Of a stretch of 64,000 nt of DNA, positions 1-12,542 are shown piece by piece. Numbering within the stretch: the first letter of the stretch is position 1; each line of letters opens with the position of its first letter. The position numbers were made by a program, and so were the translations under genes. Source of the stretch: Xiphydria camelus (taxonomy: Eukaryota > Arthropoda > Insecta > Hymenoptera > Xiphydriidae); the NCBI GenBank assembly GCA_963678675.1, contig OY783194.1, forward strand, positions 13,158,972 through 13,222,971, given 5' to 3'. A model generated the notes under the pieces. It searched no databases. It worked only from the letters and a program-made list of their open reading frames with translations, and had not been told where the DNA came from.

Positions 1-1678
1 TGTAAATATGACTAAGGCATCCGAAAATAGACCTGAGCTCAGTTTCGAACCTGTCACGCTTGCGGCCGTAGAGGAAGCAATACTAGGCGTAAAATCGAAT
101 GCTACTGGAGCCGACGGACTCAATCTAAAGGCGATAAGGGCAGCTCTTCCAGTAATGGCTGGCGCACTTGTATCGCTATTCAATCTCTCAATTGCTAGTT
201 GCTGCTTCCCATCCACTTGGAAAAAATCTCTTATTGTACCTATCAATAAGATTGCTTCACCTAAAACTGCAAATGATTATCGTCCCATCTCATTGCTGCC
301 GACATTGAGCAAAATAATGGAGCGTCTAATATTTAACCAGATCGCTGAGTACATCAAGGAGCACTCTATTCTAGATCCCTGGTAATGCGGCTTTCGAGCT
401 GGATACAGTACGGCGACCGCCTGTGTTAAGTTACTTAACGATGTTCGCTTAGGCATGGACCAGCGGCAAGTGACTATCCTCGTCCTTTTCGACTTTTCTA
501 AGGCGTTCGATACTGTGCCACATGATATTCTATTGAAGAAGCTACGAAAAATTGGATTCTCAGCGGAAGCGAATGAATGGATGGCATCATATATCCAAGG
601 CAGGCAGCAAGCGATCAAAATAGACAGTAGTACCAATACTAGCTGGATCTCCACTAATACAGGTGTTCCTCAGGGCTCTGTATTGGGGCCCTTACTGTTT
701 TCTCTATTCATTAACGATGTGGGTGAGACCATCACGTTCGCTAAGCGCCTCTTATTCGCCGACGACTTGCAGATTTATACTACTTGTTCACCCGCCGATT
801 TGGTAAATTGCATCCAACAACTTAACACTGACATCGAGGCCATCGAACGATGGGCACTCCGTAACCCAATCAGACTGAACTTGAGCAAAACTAAAGCAAT
901 ATTATTGGGGAATAAGCGCTTTATCAGCAATATCTCTATGAATGATCTTCCAACTCTGGGTGGTAGCCATATCAGCATCCCCTTCGTCTCCTCAGTCCGA
1001 AATCTTGGCGTCATTCTCGATTCAAAGCTAACTCTCCAAGATCATGTTGCGAGCATTACATCTAAAGTCAACGGGGTAATCTACAAGATCCAGCAGCTCT
1101 GCGACTATACTGACGTCAACTTACGCAAGCAATTGGTGGCAGCTATTGTATTGCCCCATGTTGATTACTGCTCCGCTGTCTTGCTAGGCGCCGGAGTTAC
1201 TAATGATCTAAAACTACAGAGGCTAATCAATAAGGGAATAAGGTACATTTTCAATCTGCCACGTGACTCGTCTATCACTTCTCATCGGCTTAAACTGGGC
1301 TGGCTCTCGATTTTCCTCAGAGAATTGCTGCTAGTCCAAGTGTCTCTACGAACGCTTCGAAGTCAGGAATCTCAACTACTAGTAGTCCCAAGCTACAGGA
1401 CAGACACTTACAAACACTCGTTCGCTGTTTCGGCTCCGTCTTTTTTGAATGACCTCTCTGAGGCAGTCAAGTCTTCGCCATCAAAATCTATTTTTAAGCA
1501 TCACCTTAAATCTCTCTCTCTCTCTCTATCTCTCTATCTCTCTATCTCTCTATCTCTCTATCTCTATCTCTATCTCTATCTCTCTCTCTCTATCTCTGAT
1601 GAGCTCTGCAAAGAGCACATATTATTTGTTCTACTTTGAATAATAAACAACATCATCATCATCATCATCTCTCTCTCG
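1..1678 (+). pseudogene. CR1/L2-like non-LTR retrotransposon, reverse transcriptase 3' part
   Basis: Reverse transcriptase of a non-LTR retroposon, which would copy its RNA at a nicked target. Visible in order: the YRPISLL block, a DFSKAFDTV block, VPQGSVLGPLLF, and the FADD catalytic motif at about 755-766, then the thumb and C-terminal region. The frame opened at position 8 hits a TAA at 383-385 where a glutamine is expected just before CGFRAGYSTA; the same frame then resumes and runs to 1639, so this is one nonsense change. The 5' part (endonuclease, ORF1) lies outside the window or is truncated. The 3' end runs into a CT/TATC-rich microsatellite that is translated as a Ser/Leu/Tyr tail, then a stretch of ATC repeats near 1651-1668 that probably marks the 3' terminus. 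The assignment to CR1/L2 rather than Jockey is by motif feel only. Confidence 0.85.
1507..1599. repeat. CT/TATC microsatellite
   Basis: Runs of CTCTCT merge with TATCTC repeats. It lies at the 3' end of the retroposon frame and extends the apparent protein with a low-complexity Ser/Leu/Tyr tail, which is probably not part of the original enzyme. Confidence 0.9.
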
Positions 1679-2483
1679 CATATTATTTTTGTTCCTTAAA
1701 TGATATTGCTCAAAAATGTCCCTTATACGTGGTTAATATGCTGTAAACTCTAAAATTTATGCGACATACCCGATAGCAAAATCTATAATTTCTTTTAATG
1801 ATTTAGAAAAATATATATAACTCGCCTCGGGGGAAGTATGGGGAACTTATTTTTTTTAGTTTTATAGTTTAAGTACTAGCCCGCAATCCTAAGTAGATTA
1901 AAAAGCGGTGCGCGGCGGTTCACGATTATTTTTTCAACGAATACGTTTTACTTTTTTGGAATATGCACGAAAAAACATGACATGTATATAATTGACATGT
2001 AAGTAATTCCCTCATCACCAAATGAAATTTCAAAATGTCGTAGAATTTTCTACTGACTTTCTGAAGATGATTCCATTTTATTTGGTTGAAATTGGTTAAA
2101 CTTTGACACTTTGGCACCAATGACAACACTCGTGTTCTTCCTTTCTCTTGTACATCAATTAGTGCGCCTCGGCCGGAGGTTATATTCCGACTGAAAGTAC
2201 AGCGCGATATCTTCGTGGAAGGGGGCCCTAATGGTGAATATACATACTAGGACCCTCTCTCGAGCCAACCGAACATTGAAAAGTCCCGAACCAGAAACTT
2301 TTTTTTTTGTATTTTGGCATGGTTTTTGGGATTTTACCCCACTGTGCGGCGGCTCAGCGCTCGCCGTACGAGCACCTAAGGTCGTAGGTTTCTAGCGAGT
2401 GGTGAAAAGTTAATCGATGGATAGTGGTTTCAGTCGAAGTAGGTACTGCGGGAGACGGCTTATTTCCGATCCGTTCGTTAATT
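1679..2483. other. Gene-free AT-rich spacer
   Basis: No convincing coding frame. The stretch around 2379-2412 (a 'cgtaggtttctagcgagtggtga' type sequence) recurs near 63,749-63,775, so at least part is dispersed repeat. Confidence 0.6.
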
Positions 2484-2815
2484 AACCTTTCCGGGAAAGG
2501 GAATTTTGAATTTTTGCAAATATAACTTCATATTCATAATCAGCAATCCAAAAAAAACCCTAAACCAAATTTGGCATGAATCCATCGATTTTCTAAAATT
2601 TTGCCCGCCATATTGAAACCGCCATCTTGAATTTTTGAAATCTAACTTCAGATTCGTAATTAGCAACTAAGAAAACCCCCCTGTACCAAATTTGGCATGA
2701 ATCCGTCGATTTGCGAAAATCTCGCTCGCCATATTGGATCCGCCATTTTGAATTTTTAAAATCCGACTTCAGATTCGTGATCAGCGACCCAAAAACCCCC
2801 TATACTGAATTTGTT
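2484..2815. repeat. About 115-bp repeat units with ATGGCGGATCC core
   Basis: Roughly three degenerate units, each with a CCGCCAT/ATGGCGG core, a 'gacccaaaaaaccccctatacc' type segment and a 'gaatttttgaaatc' segment. The same unit builds the interior of the palindromic element at 15,523-16,305 and the partial copy at 58,528-58,945. No terminal inverted repeats are visible here, so this is an internal fragment of that family. Confidence 0.8.
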
Positions 2816-3994
2816 TTAAGTGCATTACATTTCATATTTTACGTTTTTACTATTCAAAATGCAGACACATGTGATTTTTTTTACAAAGATTTGCAATAAT
2901 TGCAAGTGCACTGATGTGCGTAGCATTTTTTGGTTGCTTCCATTAGATAATAGTTCAGTCTACAATCTCCAATAAGTATCGTTGTGGAACTAAACGCTAT
3001 GAAAATAAAATTTTCGATCGTAATTTCACCTTACTTTTCGTAAAAATAAGTTGTTCATAGATATTACATTAATTATTCATATGCATTTTATAATACGTCA
3101 TAACAATCTACAAACTTCCAACTCTCGAATCCACTTTGTAGATTTGAAATCGATCGAGTTTTACTAATTTGCGACCACTTACTTGTAAGTAGAACGTGGC
3201 TGAATCGATTTAGAGCCGGCGCGTGTTTCAACGATGAAGGTCACTTTTAAACTGATATAAACTATCAGGTAGAAGGCATTGTGCGCTCTTTCTCTCAGAA
3301 TTAAATCCTCTGACTTCTTGTGTCACTAACCAACCACTCAAAAACCCCGAATTAAAATCTTCATTTTTCGACTTTTGGCCAGCTTTACGGGATTTCGTTC
3401 CACTGTGCGTTGTTGAAAGGCTATAGCCGGATAAGCATATTATGAAAACTGCCCCCGCTTGAATTTGTTTCCCATTCAGGTATATTTTGTGTTTATACAG
3501 GGTGTTTCACCTAACTTGACCACCTCAAATATCACGGCAGTCGTTGATGATATGAAAAAGTGTTCACAGGAAAAATTGTTCGATAAAAAGGGGCAAATAC
3601 TGTTATTAGAAAGGAATTATTTTCTAATTAGTATTTTAAAAAATATCAAAGTCATCGATATTATTTTAAATGGGTCGACATATTTTCATTATCTTGTAGC
3701 TTATAAGAGAACACATTCAGCAACTGTTAATATGATGACCTTCACTTGACCTTGAACGAGAAGAATCACGAAATGCGTGCCATGAATTCCAATACTTGTT
3801 CTCCCCTTTTTATTTACAATTACTTATTACTAACGAGAATATCATTTATTACATGTACTATATTATGTGCATATAAATCAAAATTAAATCAAATTAAAGG
3901 TACTACTTCATGAACTGACATAGAAACTTCGTTTTAATCTTCATCGCTTTCGTGATTTATTGTGAGTTGATAGTCCAGTCATTTTTTATTTTCT
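2816..3994. other. Gene-free spacer with one orphan transposon end
   Basis: No supported gene. At about 3,497 the sequence ACAGGGTGTTTCACC looks like a Tc1/mariner-type terminus similar in style to those at 19,038 and 39,781, but no partner end was found in the window. Confidence 0.5.
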
Positions 3995-4733
3995 TCTCTA
4001 GATTAATCTTCGGTCGATGATTTATGGACCAATCGAAAGGGGAAAATCTCGCGAACAATATTCCGATGAGGTAACATAACGTAGGTGACCGCGGAGTTGT
4101 TTACTTAACAAAAACAAACTGCTAGTAAACGGAGCACGCCACACTGTTCACTTACCGTCTACTTTCACATACTTTTGCACTGAATGGGAGACGAATGTAA
4201 GTGCGTCGTGACACACTGTACCTCGAGCGTTTATCGGAGCTGACTCGCACTCGGCGACGCTTTTCCGTTCGCTCGGACAATTATCATTTTAAATATTCAT
4301 TAGTGTGGCATGCTCCATTTACCACGGCAGCTCAGTGCTCGGCGAGTAACGGAGGGTTTACCATTTGAATTCTGAGCATTGCGCGTGCAGTGCCACCCGT
4401 TCTTGTGGCGTGGCGTGGCTAGTCAGCTGTTCTGCTCGTGAGCAGTTGCCTCAAGAAACTTTAACAATTTATATAAAATAAAGGACACGTCCTAGAGAGT
4501 TACTTCCCGCATCAATTTTGTAGAGAATTTCGTGCTCTACAAGAAGGTAATTTTTGAAGGGTATAAATTGAACGGTGCTACGCCAAAGTCGGTCAGAGCA
4601 AAATGTCTCAACGTTTTTGTTAAGTAAACAACTCCGCGGTCACCTACGTTATGTTACCTCATCGGAATATTGTTCGCGAGATTTTTCCCTTTCGATTGGT
4701 CCATAAATCATCGACCGAAGATTAATCTAGAGA
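3995..4733. mobile_element. Foldback element with about 120-bp arms
   Basis: Left arm 3,995-4,115 and right arm 4,613-4,733 are near-perfect inverted copies, starting TCTCTAGATTAATC and ending with its complement. No coding potential. The interior (about 4,171-4,290, with an 'gggagacgaatgtaagtgcg' segment) recurs at 63,826-63,945, so the interior is itself a dispersed repeat. No clean target duplication was seen. Confidence 0.85.
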
Positions 4734-5040
4734 TGCACATGCAAATTGGGTCTAGATTTACTGTACTATGAATATTTTCTTTGTGGAATAGTTTGCTTAA
4801 GCTTTAACCAGACGCGCCGGTGTATAAAAGGTACCGTTTTAACAAAACTTGCTGCCATTTTATTTTAAACACTTGCCGCACCTTACCCATGCCATCTAAC
4901 CTTTCCTTAGAGTATCTACCCGGTCTCCACGTAAGTTGTTGACATAGGACGATATGGTACATAGCGTTTTGGAGACTGTAGGCTGTACGCTATTGGTCGG
5001 AGACGCAAGGACGCCTAAACGATTGGCTCTGCTGCCGCCG

Positions 5041-7912
5041 CACATAGGTTGATTTGAGTGATTTAGGCGGTCAAAAATATCTTATTGCTAATAGCGGCTT
5101 AAAATTGGATATTTAATGAATGTACAATGTTTAAATAATAATAAAGCAAAAATACAAAAAACAACAACCAATTACTGCATTAAACATATCAATACAACTT
5201 ATGCTATGGTTGTCTGTGAACGAATTGAAGGAAAGTTATTCATCAATTATTGGCAAGTGTTGGTCATTGTCTGAAACATTGTCTTCAATATTTGGCTCAC
5301 GTGCCATTAATATATAAATTGTTTCCGGGCAAAATTTGTTAATCCTTAATTTTGTTTGTTTTTGTCTCATGCTGCTTTTAAGTGGATCAGAACTTAATAA
5401 TAATCGATTATAAATGTCGAGGTTGCATTCTTCTCTTGAAAACTTTCGTTCAAAGTTTTGGCGATAAACACGAAAATGTTTATTGCGGGCCTCAGCCGCC
5501 TATTCTGATAATTGCCCAATAGGCAACAAGGCGTTCTCAATTATAGTTGCACCATGTACCAATATTTTGTGTAATGTCGGAGTCATTGGATACCATGAAT
5601 ACAAATTAACATATAACTGCGCAGTCTCCATAGCATATTCGTGATATTTTTTAACGTTAATTTTATGGCCACTTGATATTGTCTCGAGAATGACTTTCAG
5701 TCTATATATCAAATTATAATCGACTCCTGTAATATCACTGGCCAATTCTGGATTGTCGAAAAATCTTCTGCTTGTATTGCCGTCATTTGTGGTGCCAAAC
5801 TTAACTTTTGGCATATCAACCAATAATCCAGTTTCTCTTCGAAATCTTTCTTGAATGCGTGACTTTGTTTCCTCTTCTACTTCTTTTTCTCCTTCTGCTC
5901 TCTTTGTCCTATATTTTTGTGTGGGCAATTTATATGCTAGGTGTAGAATACTTTCAAACACTCGTATTCTAGCATGCAGAACAGATAACCCGAATTCTAT
6001 TGCCGCAGGATTTATTTCCTTTTTTAGGGTCAGATCATTGAAATCTTTCGATGTTGCGCCACATATGTAACACCGACTTGTAGATGTAATGCCAGTAGCA
6101 GCATTACACACCTTCCCATCGATCATTGTCATCTTGTAAATATGTTCATAAACGAATAGATTTCCGTTCAAGTTAACCTGAGTAGGAACTAATGATTTTA
6201 TGGAGTCCTCTATATAACTTATTTCTTCCGTAGTTACCTGTACGGATTCTTGGACGAATCTAAATCTCATTGGACGGCAGAATCTTGACGAAGAAGGCGT
6301 TTGGTTTTGCCACACAATTTTTCTTATATCTTTCCGACAAACTATTTGCAGGGGCACAAAAAGGAACTTAAAAATATATTTGCATCCGACTCAGCAACAT
6401 CATCAAATTTTTGCTTATATTGAGTTTGTTGCGAACCATCGCTACCCCACTTACAAATTATTTTTAATGACTTTCTCTCTTCTTCATTAAGGGTCATAAG
6501 TACTTCTTGTAAGAAAATTGATAGTCGCTTAACGATAATATCAATCAAGCTTTGAAGATTACCTTTCGCGCAGGTATTTGTAATCCGTAAACATTCTTTA
6601 GGAAGTAAACATTCTTGTTTAGCCTCTAACAGTAAATTGTAACATGTGGATAATGCGGTTTATTCGTATCTTTAATTGTGTCATATTGTCGTTTGGTCAA
6701 ATCTGCATCCACAAACATTTGTAGGGCTTGCTGGGGCATTGTAGGGCATTGGTGTCAATGGAGGAAATATTTCTTGTTTAATGTTTTTCTCATAAAATGC
6801 TTTTTTATATTTTCCAGCACGTGTTTGAGAATTTGCAATTTCCTTCAAGATTTTCGAAGCATCTCTTTTGCCTCGTGCTTGTAATGTTGATTGAGCAGCA
6901 TGAACAATTAATTCGTCATTAACTGTCGATCGAATTTCTTCAGTTTTTCTTCGCTTGCTCCTCTCACTTAGTTCTTTAAATGTTTTAGAAGGTCGGCCAA
7001 GACGCACATGAGACTCAACTGGAATTTCAAATGTTCCTTGTAACCAAGTCTCATTGGTTTTTTAAAAAACTTCTTCCTTCCTATGCGCTTTCGCCCATTT
7101 TTCCTTCATTGTTGATTTGAAGTATCTAAATTTGTTCTTGAGACTTGTTATACAATCTTCTGTATGGCCATAATACGATAACAGATAGTTTTCTAGATAT
7201 TTCAATTTTTCGTCAAAAGTCGGTAAATTTTGCTGTTGCATTTGTTCAAAAAGATCTTTACGGGTAATATTTTAACAGTTGATGAGCTGGTTGAACCTTA
7301 AATAAAAAAAAACACTTTATTTCACTAAAAAATCAAAAGTCGACTTTCTTGTGATTTTATTCACCCACATAAAACTATATATATTTTAGCCTTTCACAAC
7401 TATCGTGCTTTAAAGTTTTTTGTTTTAATTTGTCAAAAGTGTGAATTTGGAAACACAATGAATAATATAACCGGATCTGACCCGCTTATACAAAAAAAAA
7501 TGCTTTTGAAGACGAAAATGTCAGAAAAATAGGGTTAGAAAAAACAGCATATTTAAAACCATCATAATATATTAATTAAATGTTATAACTCAATAAAATA
7601 TATTAAAAACTTAAGTTCTTACTTAAATTAATAAAGTCCATCATTATTTGCACTCCAACAATTGACCTATACGCAAAAATATTCCTTTTCTATAACCGCA
7701 CAAATAGAGAGCGTCTTGAAGATGCACGTGTACATCAACAGAAGGTCAATTACGACTATCAATGCGTACGCTCTGTGCAAGGAACGACGCTAGAGGGGGG
7801 TTATCATTGCACGCGGCATTGTCCATTACTTTTCGGAATGCTTCTTCGGTAAATTAGTATTACTTTCAAATTCTACTTTTGACCGCCTAAATCAGTCAAA
7901 TCAACCTATATG
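5041..7912. mobile_element. Transib element, 2.87 kb, with CGCCG target duplication
   Basis: The element starts CACATAGGTTGATTTGA and ends with the complement of CATATAGGTTGATTTGA; the terminal repeats match over 36 bp with two differences. It is flanked by CGCCG at 5,036-5,040 and 7,913-7,917. The opposite arm of the host element preserves the unoccupied site, with one CGCCG (near 10,172). A GC-rich 5-bp duplication and termini starting CA..ATA are what is known for Transib, the DNA transposons related to RAG1 and its signal heptamer CACAGTG. The encoded transposase relic supports the call. Confidence 0.88.
5236..7260 (-). pseudogene. Transib (RAG1-related) transposase, degenerate
   Basis: Reading on the minus strand from about 7,260: a LGRPSKTFKELSERSKRR block (about 7,007-6,950), TKRQYDTIKDTNK (about 6,705-6,665, in another frame), KWGSDGSQQ with the likely first catalytic Asp (about 6,455-6,425), the VPLQ block at about 6,350, a CYIC zinc motif at about 6,080, and the C-terminal HKILVHGATII ... 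LPIGQLSE block (about 5,565-5,505). In Transib and RAG1 this last block carries the catalytic Glu. Breaks: a frameshift near 6,690, another in a T-run near 6,355, and a TAG at about 5,497-5,499 immediately after LSE, with the frame continuing as AAEARNKHFRVYRQ to a stop at 5,236-5,238. It is therefore inactive. It sits inside matching terminal repeats. Confidence 0.85.
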
Positions 7913-8214
7913 CGCCGGCAGATGTCAATCGTTGCGAGAGAAGTTCCCTAGGGCGTAAACACCTAGCAGACGAGAAAGTATGGCGGGTGACGCGTACGCG
8001 TCTTTTCAAAGTGGAATTTGTCGGAGTAATTGTATTTTTTGGTAATAAAACGTAGTTTTCTAAGTTAATAAAATATTTTCATTCGTAAAACGATTTCCCT
8101 CGCGTAGATTTTGATCCTCGGACGCGCTTGTTAATAAAAAGTAAGTTCAATTAAATTTGAGTAATGAAGATTGGGTGATAAATCTCGTGATAAACATTAA
8201 ATAATTAACGGATG

Positions 8215-9870
8215 GTAGAGACAGGTGATTCAACGTGGAAAATTACAGCGGCTAGGCAGTTCCTAGCATTTTTGAGTAGGGTAAGTGTAACGATAAATCG
8301 AGAGGAATTTAAAAAGGATAAGTAAAATAACACAAATTAATTGTCTTGGTCATTCAATTTATTTATTATTTACAAAAGCAATATATTAAAAAAATCATTC
8401 GTAGAATCAAAGAAAGTGATGAATTCTTCGTGGAAATCACTTCGTCTATGGACGAAGCAAGATGACGCTAAACGAATAGATGACGGAAGAGTTCGACGAT
8501 GTGCATCAGCCTCCACGGAGAAATGTGCCAAAGACGAAGGATGATTGGTATCTCACTCAAGAGCTAGAAATAAATGAAACGTAAGATATTGCTGATACAA
8601 AAAAAGAATATAGAGGGCAGGTATTTATTTACCAGTACGATTCATCTGGTAACCAAGATGATTAAATATTTCAGCAAGCATCGATAACCAGGACTATGGT
8701 GAATGACTTCGTGTTTCGCAACTGTGCCTGCGATTTGCAACCTGATCAAGTGCTTTGTACGAGCCCTGGGTTGGTGCCTCCCGTAGCAGTGTCGGATAGG
8801 GCAGCCGGCGCCTGTACCGCCCAGCGTACCATTCCGCCCACCCCCATTTCTCGCTATTTTTGCTTAATATGAATGATTTGATGCTTTCTTCGTAAATTAG
8901 TATACCCCAATATTGATTTTATAAAGTCATTGTTGACTGTTAATTAATTTTAATTGAGTAAAATATGCAACTAAAATTTCCCCCTCTTAACATAACAAAT
9001 TTGAGACTCCTAACTGAAGCTTTTTCATATACCTTTTTTATTATAATTTTACTACCAATATTGAATTACAAACAATTAGAGTTTTAAGAATAGCTTAGAA
9101 TTTTGATAGATTTTTTATTCAGTTATAAATAATATTAAAGACACTTTTATTAACGGTACGTCCATGTGTCCTGTACCGCCCGGTAGAAGTTGTAAGTACC
9201 GACCAGTCTGTCTTACCGATATACCAGCCTGTCTTACCGAGATACCAGCCTGTCTTACCGACATAACCTGTTTGTAGCTTACCGACATAACCTCTTTGTA
9301 GCGCGGAGAGTGGGCACGTGCTGTAGCGCGGACCCTATTCAAACTCTGAGCGGTCTACCTAGGCTAGGCCGTTCGGTGGGCGGTACAGCCAGCATTGGAG
9401 CCTAGACCGCTCACTTGCTTCGATTAATTTATTTTCCATTTTTCGAATGTTTTTTGTACTAATTTTAAGTAATAAATGGAGTACTCATGAAGACAAGACT
9501 CTAAGGTATGTCGACAAAATAATTTTTCCTGCCTTAAAGTCACTGAAATTTTAACAAAGTCATTTTTGTCTTAGGTGGGCGGTATTCCCCCCGCCACCCC
9601 TAGCTCCCAACTGAAATCCTTCCTCATTTCACTCTGTCATTTAACGAGTATCAACGCCGCCGGAGGACACAAAAGGCTGTAACATCAGGAGGACTGTGAA
9701 AGGATGGCGATAGTTAATAAAATTATCCGAAACGATACTATGAATGTAAGTAAGTCCTTCTCATACCATGACATTTTGTGGAAAACTCACCGCTGCTTCA
9801 TCTTTACAGGAGATGTTCAAAATGATCCTCTTGCTCAGCCAAGCAATAACCCAAGCGGTCGTAAAATGCT
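8215..9870. other. Interior of E1, no intact gene
   Basis: Short frames only. At 8,341-8,570 two overlapping frames (one with KTKDDWYLTQELEINET) look mildly protein-like and could be the worn N-terminus of a transposase. At 9,729-9,809 a GTAAGT...TTTACAG pair could be an intron. GC-rich patches near 8,815-8,845 and 9,370-9,390 share a GGGCGGTAC motif in opposite orientations. Confidence 0.4.
9190..9310. repeat. About 21-bp tandem repeat, 4-5 copies
   Basis: Units of the form CCTGTCTTACCGAxATA repeat with a 21-22 bp period, then degrade into 'ttaccgacataacc' units. Not in any recognised gene. Confidence 0.8.
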
Positions 9871-10296
9871 GATACCATCCATTAATTATTTAACGTTTAT
9901 CACGAGATTTACCACCCTATCTTCGTTATTCAAATTTAATTGAACTTACTTTTTATTAAGAAGCGCGTTCAAGGATCGAAATCTACGCGAGGGAAATCGT
10001 TTCGCGAATGAAAATATTTTACCAACATTGAAAATCACTTTTTATTTCCAAAAAATACAATTATTCCGACAAATTCCACTTTGAAAAGACGCGTACGCGT
10101 CACCCGCCATACTTTCTCATCTGCTGGGTGTTTACGCCCTAGGGAACTTCTCTCGCAACGATTGATATCTGCCGGCGATAGCAGAGCCAATCGTTCAGGC
10201 GTCTTTGCGTCACCGACCAATAGCGTACAGCCTACAGTCTCTAAAACGCTACGTGCCATATCGTCCTATGGCAATAACTTATGTGGAGACCGGGTA

Positions 10297-10995
10297 GTGG
10301 AAGTGCTGTCAGTCACGTCGCTGTAAGAGTGTGTTGTTATTCAGCCATATTATTTTGCATATTACTCTACGGTGCATAAAATACACCAGGTCCGCAAAAA
10401 TGTAAGTAAATTTGGAACGATCTAAATTAATTGGGGCCATGCACATATTACGTAATGCCGTTTTTACCCAATCCCCCCCTTCCCTTCCACCCCCTATATA
10501 ACGTTTTGTAACACTATCGCTAATACCCCTCCCCTCTATGAGCGTTACGTAACATGTGTACGGCCCCTTTTGCTTCAAGAATGTGTTTTTTTGTATGGTT
10601 TTGATAAATTATGTATTTTTAGGGATCGTGTAAAAGTCAGGGATTAATTTTTGTACCTAAACCTAGTAGATGAACATCTTGCAAGTCTTTTTTTAGCTGG
10701 TGTATAAAATACACCACGCGTGTCCTTATGTTATATTTTTGGGCACGTGTAGTTAAAGGTTAATATTTCTGCAGGTTTAATAAGCTTTGTTTGATATCGC
10801 GCAAATGACAAATAATAAATAATTGAAGCTATATGAGAACAACGACCGACGTTCTTTTGTCGTTTGCACACTCGCTTATGTATCGTAAAATCCCGGAATA
10901 ACCGATAGAATCAGGTTTATAATTAATAAATCAGCGATATTCTTTACAGTTTACATATCATCGCGATTGAACTTGCAATTTAAAAATGTTTCAAT
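10297..10995. other. Gene-free spacer
   Basis: No coding frame or inverted repeat was recognised. Two 'aaatacacca' segments (about 10,378 and 10,706) are the only repetition noticed. Confidence 0.5.
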
Positions 10996-11007
10996 TGTCT
11001 TTCAAAT

Positions 11008-12542
11008 TGGAAGAAGAAAATAGCGTAGATGAAAACGAACTCGGGGATCCTATTATTAAGTCGGAATTTGAGATAGCACTTAAGGAATTGAAAAACAATA
11101 AAGCACCAGGGATAGATGGAATACAGGCAGAAATTTTAAAGTTTGCAGGGGAAGAAGCGATAAGTAGGCTATTTAAACTCGTGAGTCATATGTACGAAAC
11201 AGGAAAAATGCCAAAAGATTTCAAGAAAAGTATAATAGTTACCCTTCCAAAAAAAGTAGGCGCGGATAGATGCGAAAATTTTCGTACAATCAGCTTCATA
11301 CCGCACGCATCAAAAATCTTAACAAAAATTATACAAAGGAGAATGGAACGGAGAGCCGAGGAAGTATTAGCAGAAGACCAGTTCGGATTTAGAAGGAACA
11401 GAGGAACGAGGGAAGCGATAATAGCGCTAAGACTAATTGCAGAGAAAACATTAGAAAAAGACGAAACACTATATATAGGATTCATAGACCTAGAGAAAGC
11501 ATTCGACAATGTTCAGTGGCAAAAAATGTTCGAAATACTGAAAAGAGTAGGAATAAAGTACAGAGAAAGAAGAATCATACATAATTTATATGAAAACCAA
11601 GTAGCAGTGATAGGAGTAGAAGAAGAAGTGAGAGAAGCGAAAATTAGAAAAGGAGTACGACAAGGATGCACACTGTCGCCTCTAATCTTTAACTTATACA
11701 TAGAGGAAGCGATGAACGAATTAAAAGAAAACTCAACTTCAGGCATTAAAATACAAGGACAAACAGTGAGCATGCTTCGGTTCGCCGACGATATAGCGCT
11801 ACTAGCATCGAACAAAGAAGAACTAGAAAAGGCGCTTAACGAAATGGAAAACATCCTAATAGAGAACTACAATATGAAAATTAATAAGAAAAAGACAAAA
11901 ATTCTGGTATGTAGTAAGAAAAAACGTAAGAGTAAAACTAGAATAAATATAGGCGACGAAAGCGTAGAAGAAGTACAGCAGTTTTGCTATCTAGGTAGCC
12001 AAATAACGACAGATGGAAAGAGCCTAAAAGACGTCAAACAAAGAATAGCGCAGGGAAAACAGGCTTTTAATCTGAAAAAGAAGCTACTATGCTCAAAAAA
12101 CGTCAGCCTAGAGAGTAGGAAAAAATTTCTCAAAACATACGTGTGGAGTACAGCTTTGTATGGGTGCGAATCTTGGACGATAGGAATGGTAGAAAGGAAA
12201 AAATTAGACAGCTTCGAAATGTGGTGCTATAGAAGAATGCTAAAAGTAAAATGGACCGAGAAAATCACAAATGAAGAAGTCTTGAGGAAAATAGAGGAAA
12301 ACCGGCGGCTCTGGAAAAATATAAAGAAAAGAAGGGATCAGCTGATAGGCCATATAGTGAGACATGAGGGACTGCTAAGAGACATCTTAGAAGCAGAAAG
12401 GGGAAAAAAGAGAGAGGTAGGTAGGCCGCGGTTAGACTACATTTCGCAAATCATTAAGGACGTAGGTTGTTCGAAATACAGGGAAATGAAAAGACTAGCG
12501 GAGGACAGGAAAAGATGGAGAATGGTATCAAACCAGTCTTAG
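11008..12542 (+). CDS. RTE-type reverse transcriptase, 5' truncated but open
   Basis: An open frame of about 510 residues. In order: NNKAPGIDGIQAEIL, the FRTISFIPHASKILTKII block, DQFGFRRNRGTREAI, FIDLEKAFDNV, GVRQGCTLSPLIFNLYIE, FADD at 11,781-11,792, and the C-terminal ALYGCESWTIG ... EMWCYRRMLKVKWTEKITNEEVL block followed by GHIVRHE, which marks this retroposon group. It would catalyse cDNA synthesis, but the apurinic endonuclease domain and promoter are missing. The first in-frame ATG (10,986) lies in flanking DNA outside the element, so it is not the native start. No stop or frameshift within the remaining frame suggests a fairly recent insertion. Confidence 0.9.

Larger units (their letters stand above)
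4919..10294. mobile_element. Long-TIR element (E1) with Transib insertion
   Basis: Arms start CCCGGTCTCCAC and end GTGGAGACCGGG, flanked by TA on both sides. The left arm is 4,919-5,040 plus 7,913-8,214, split by the Transib element; the right arm is 9,871-10,294. Arms are about 425 bp and roughly 90% alike by eye. The interior 8,215-9,870 holds no intact gene. The TA flanks suggest a Tc1/mariner-type mechanism, but there is no recognisable transposase, so the superfamily is open. The innermost part of the arm (a 'cgcgcttgttaataaaaagt' segment) also occurs within the duplicated block at 61.1 and 62.4 kb. Confidence 0.85.

Noticed and set aside
5041..7912. P-element identity
   Set aside because: An 8-bp duplication was considered first, but only CGCCG is duplicated, and the transposase blocks are Transib/RAG1-like.
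10986..11007. ATG at 10,986 as native start of the RTE protein
   Set aside because: It precedes the 5' border given by the 12-bp target duplication.
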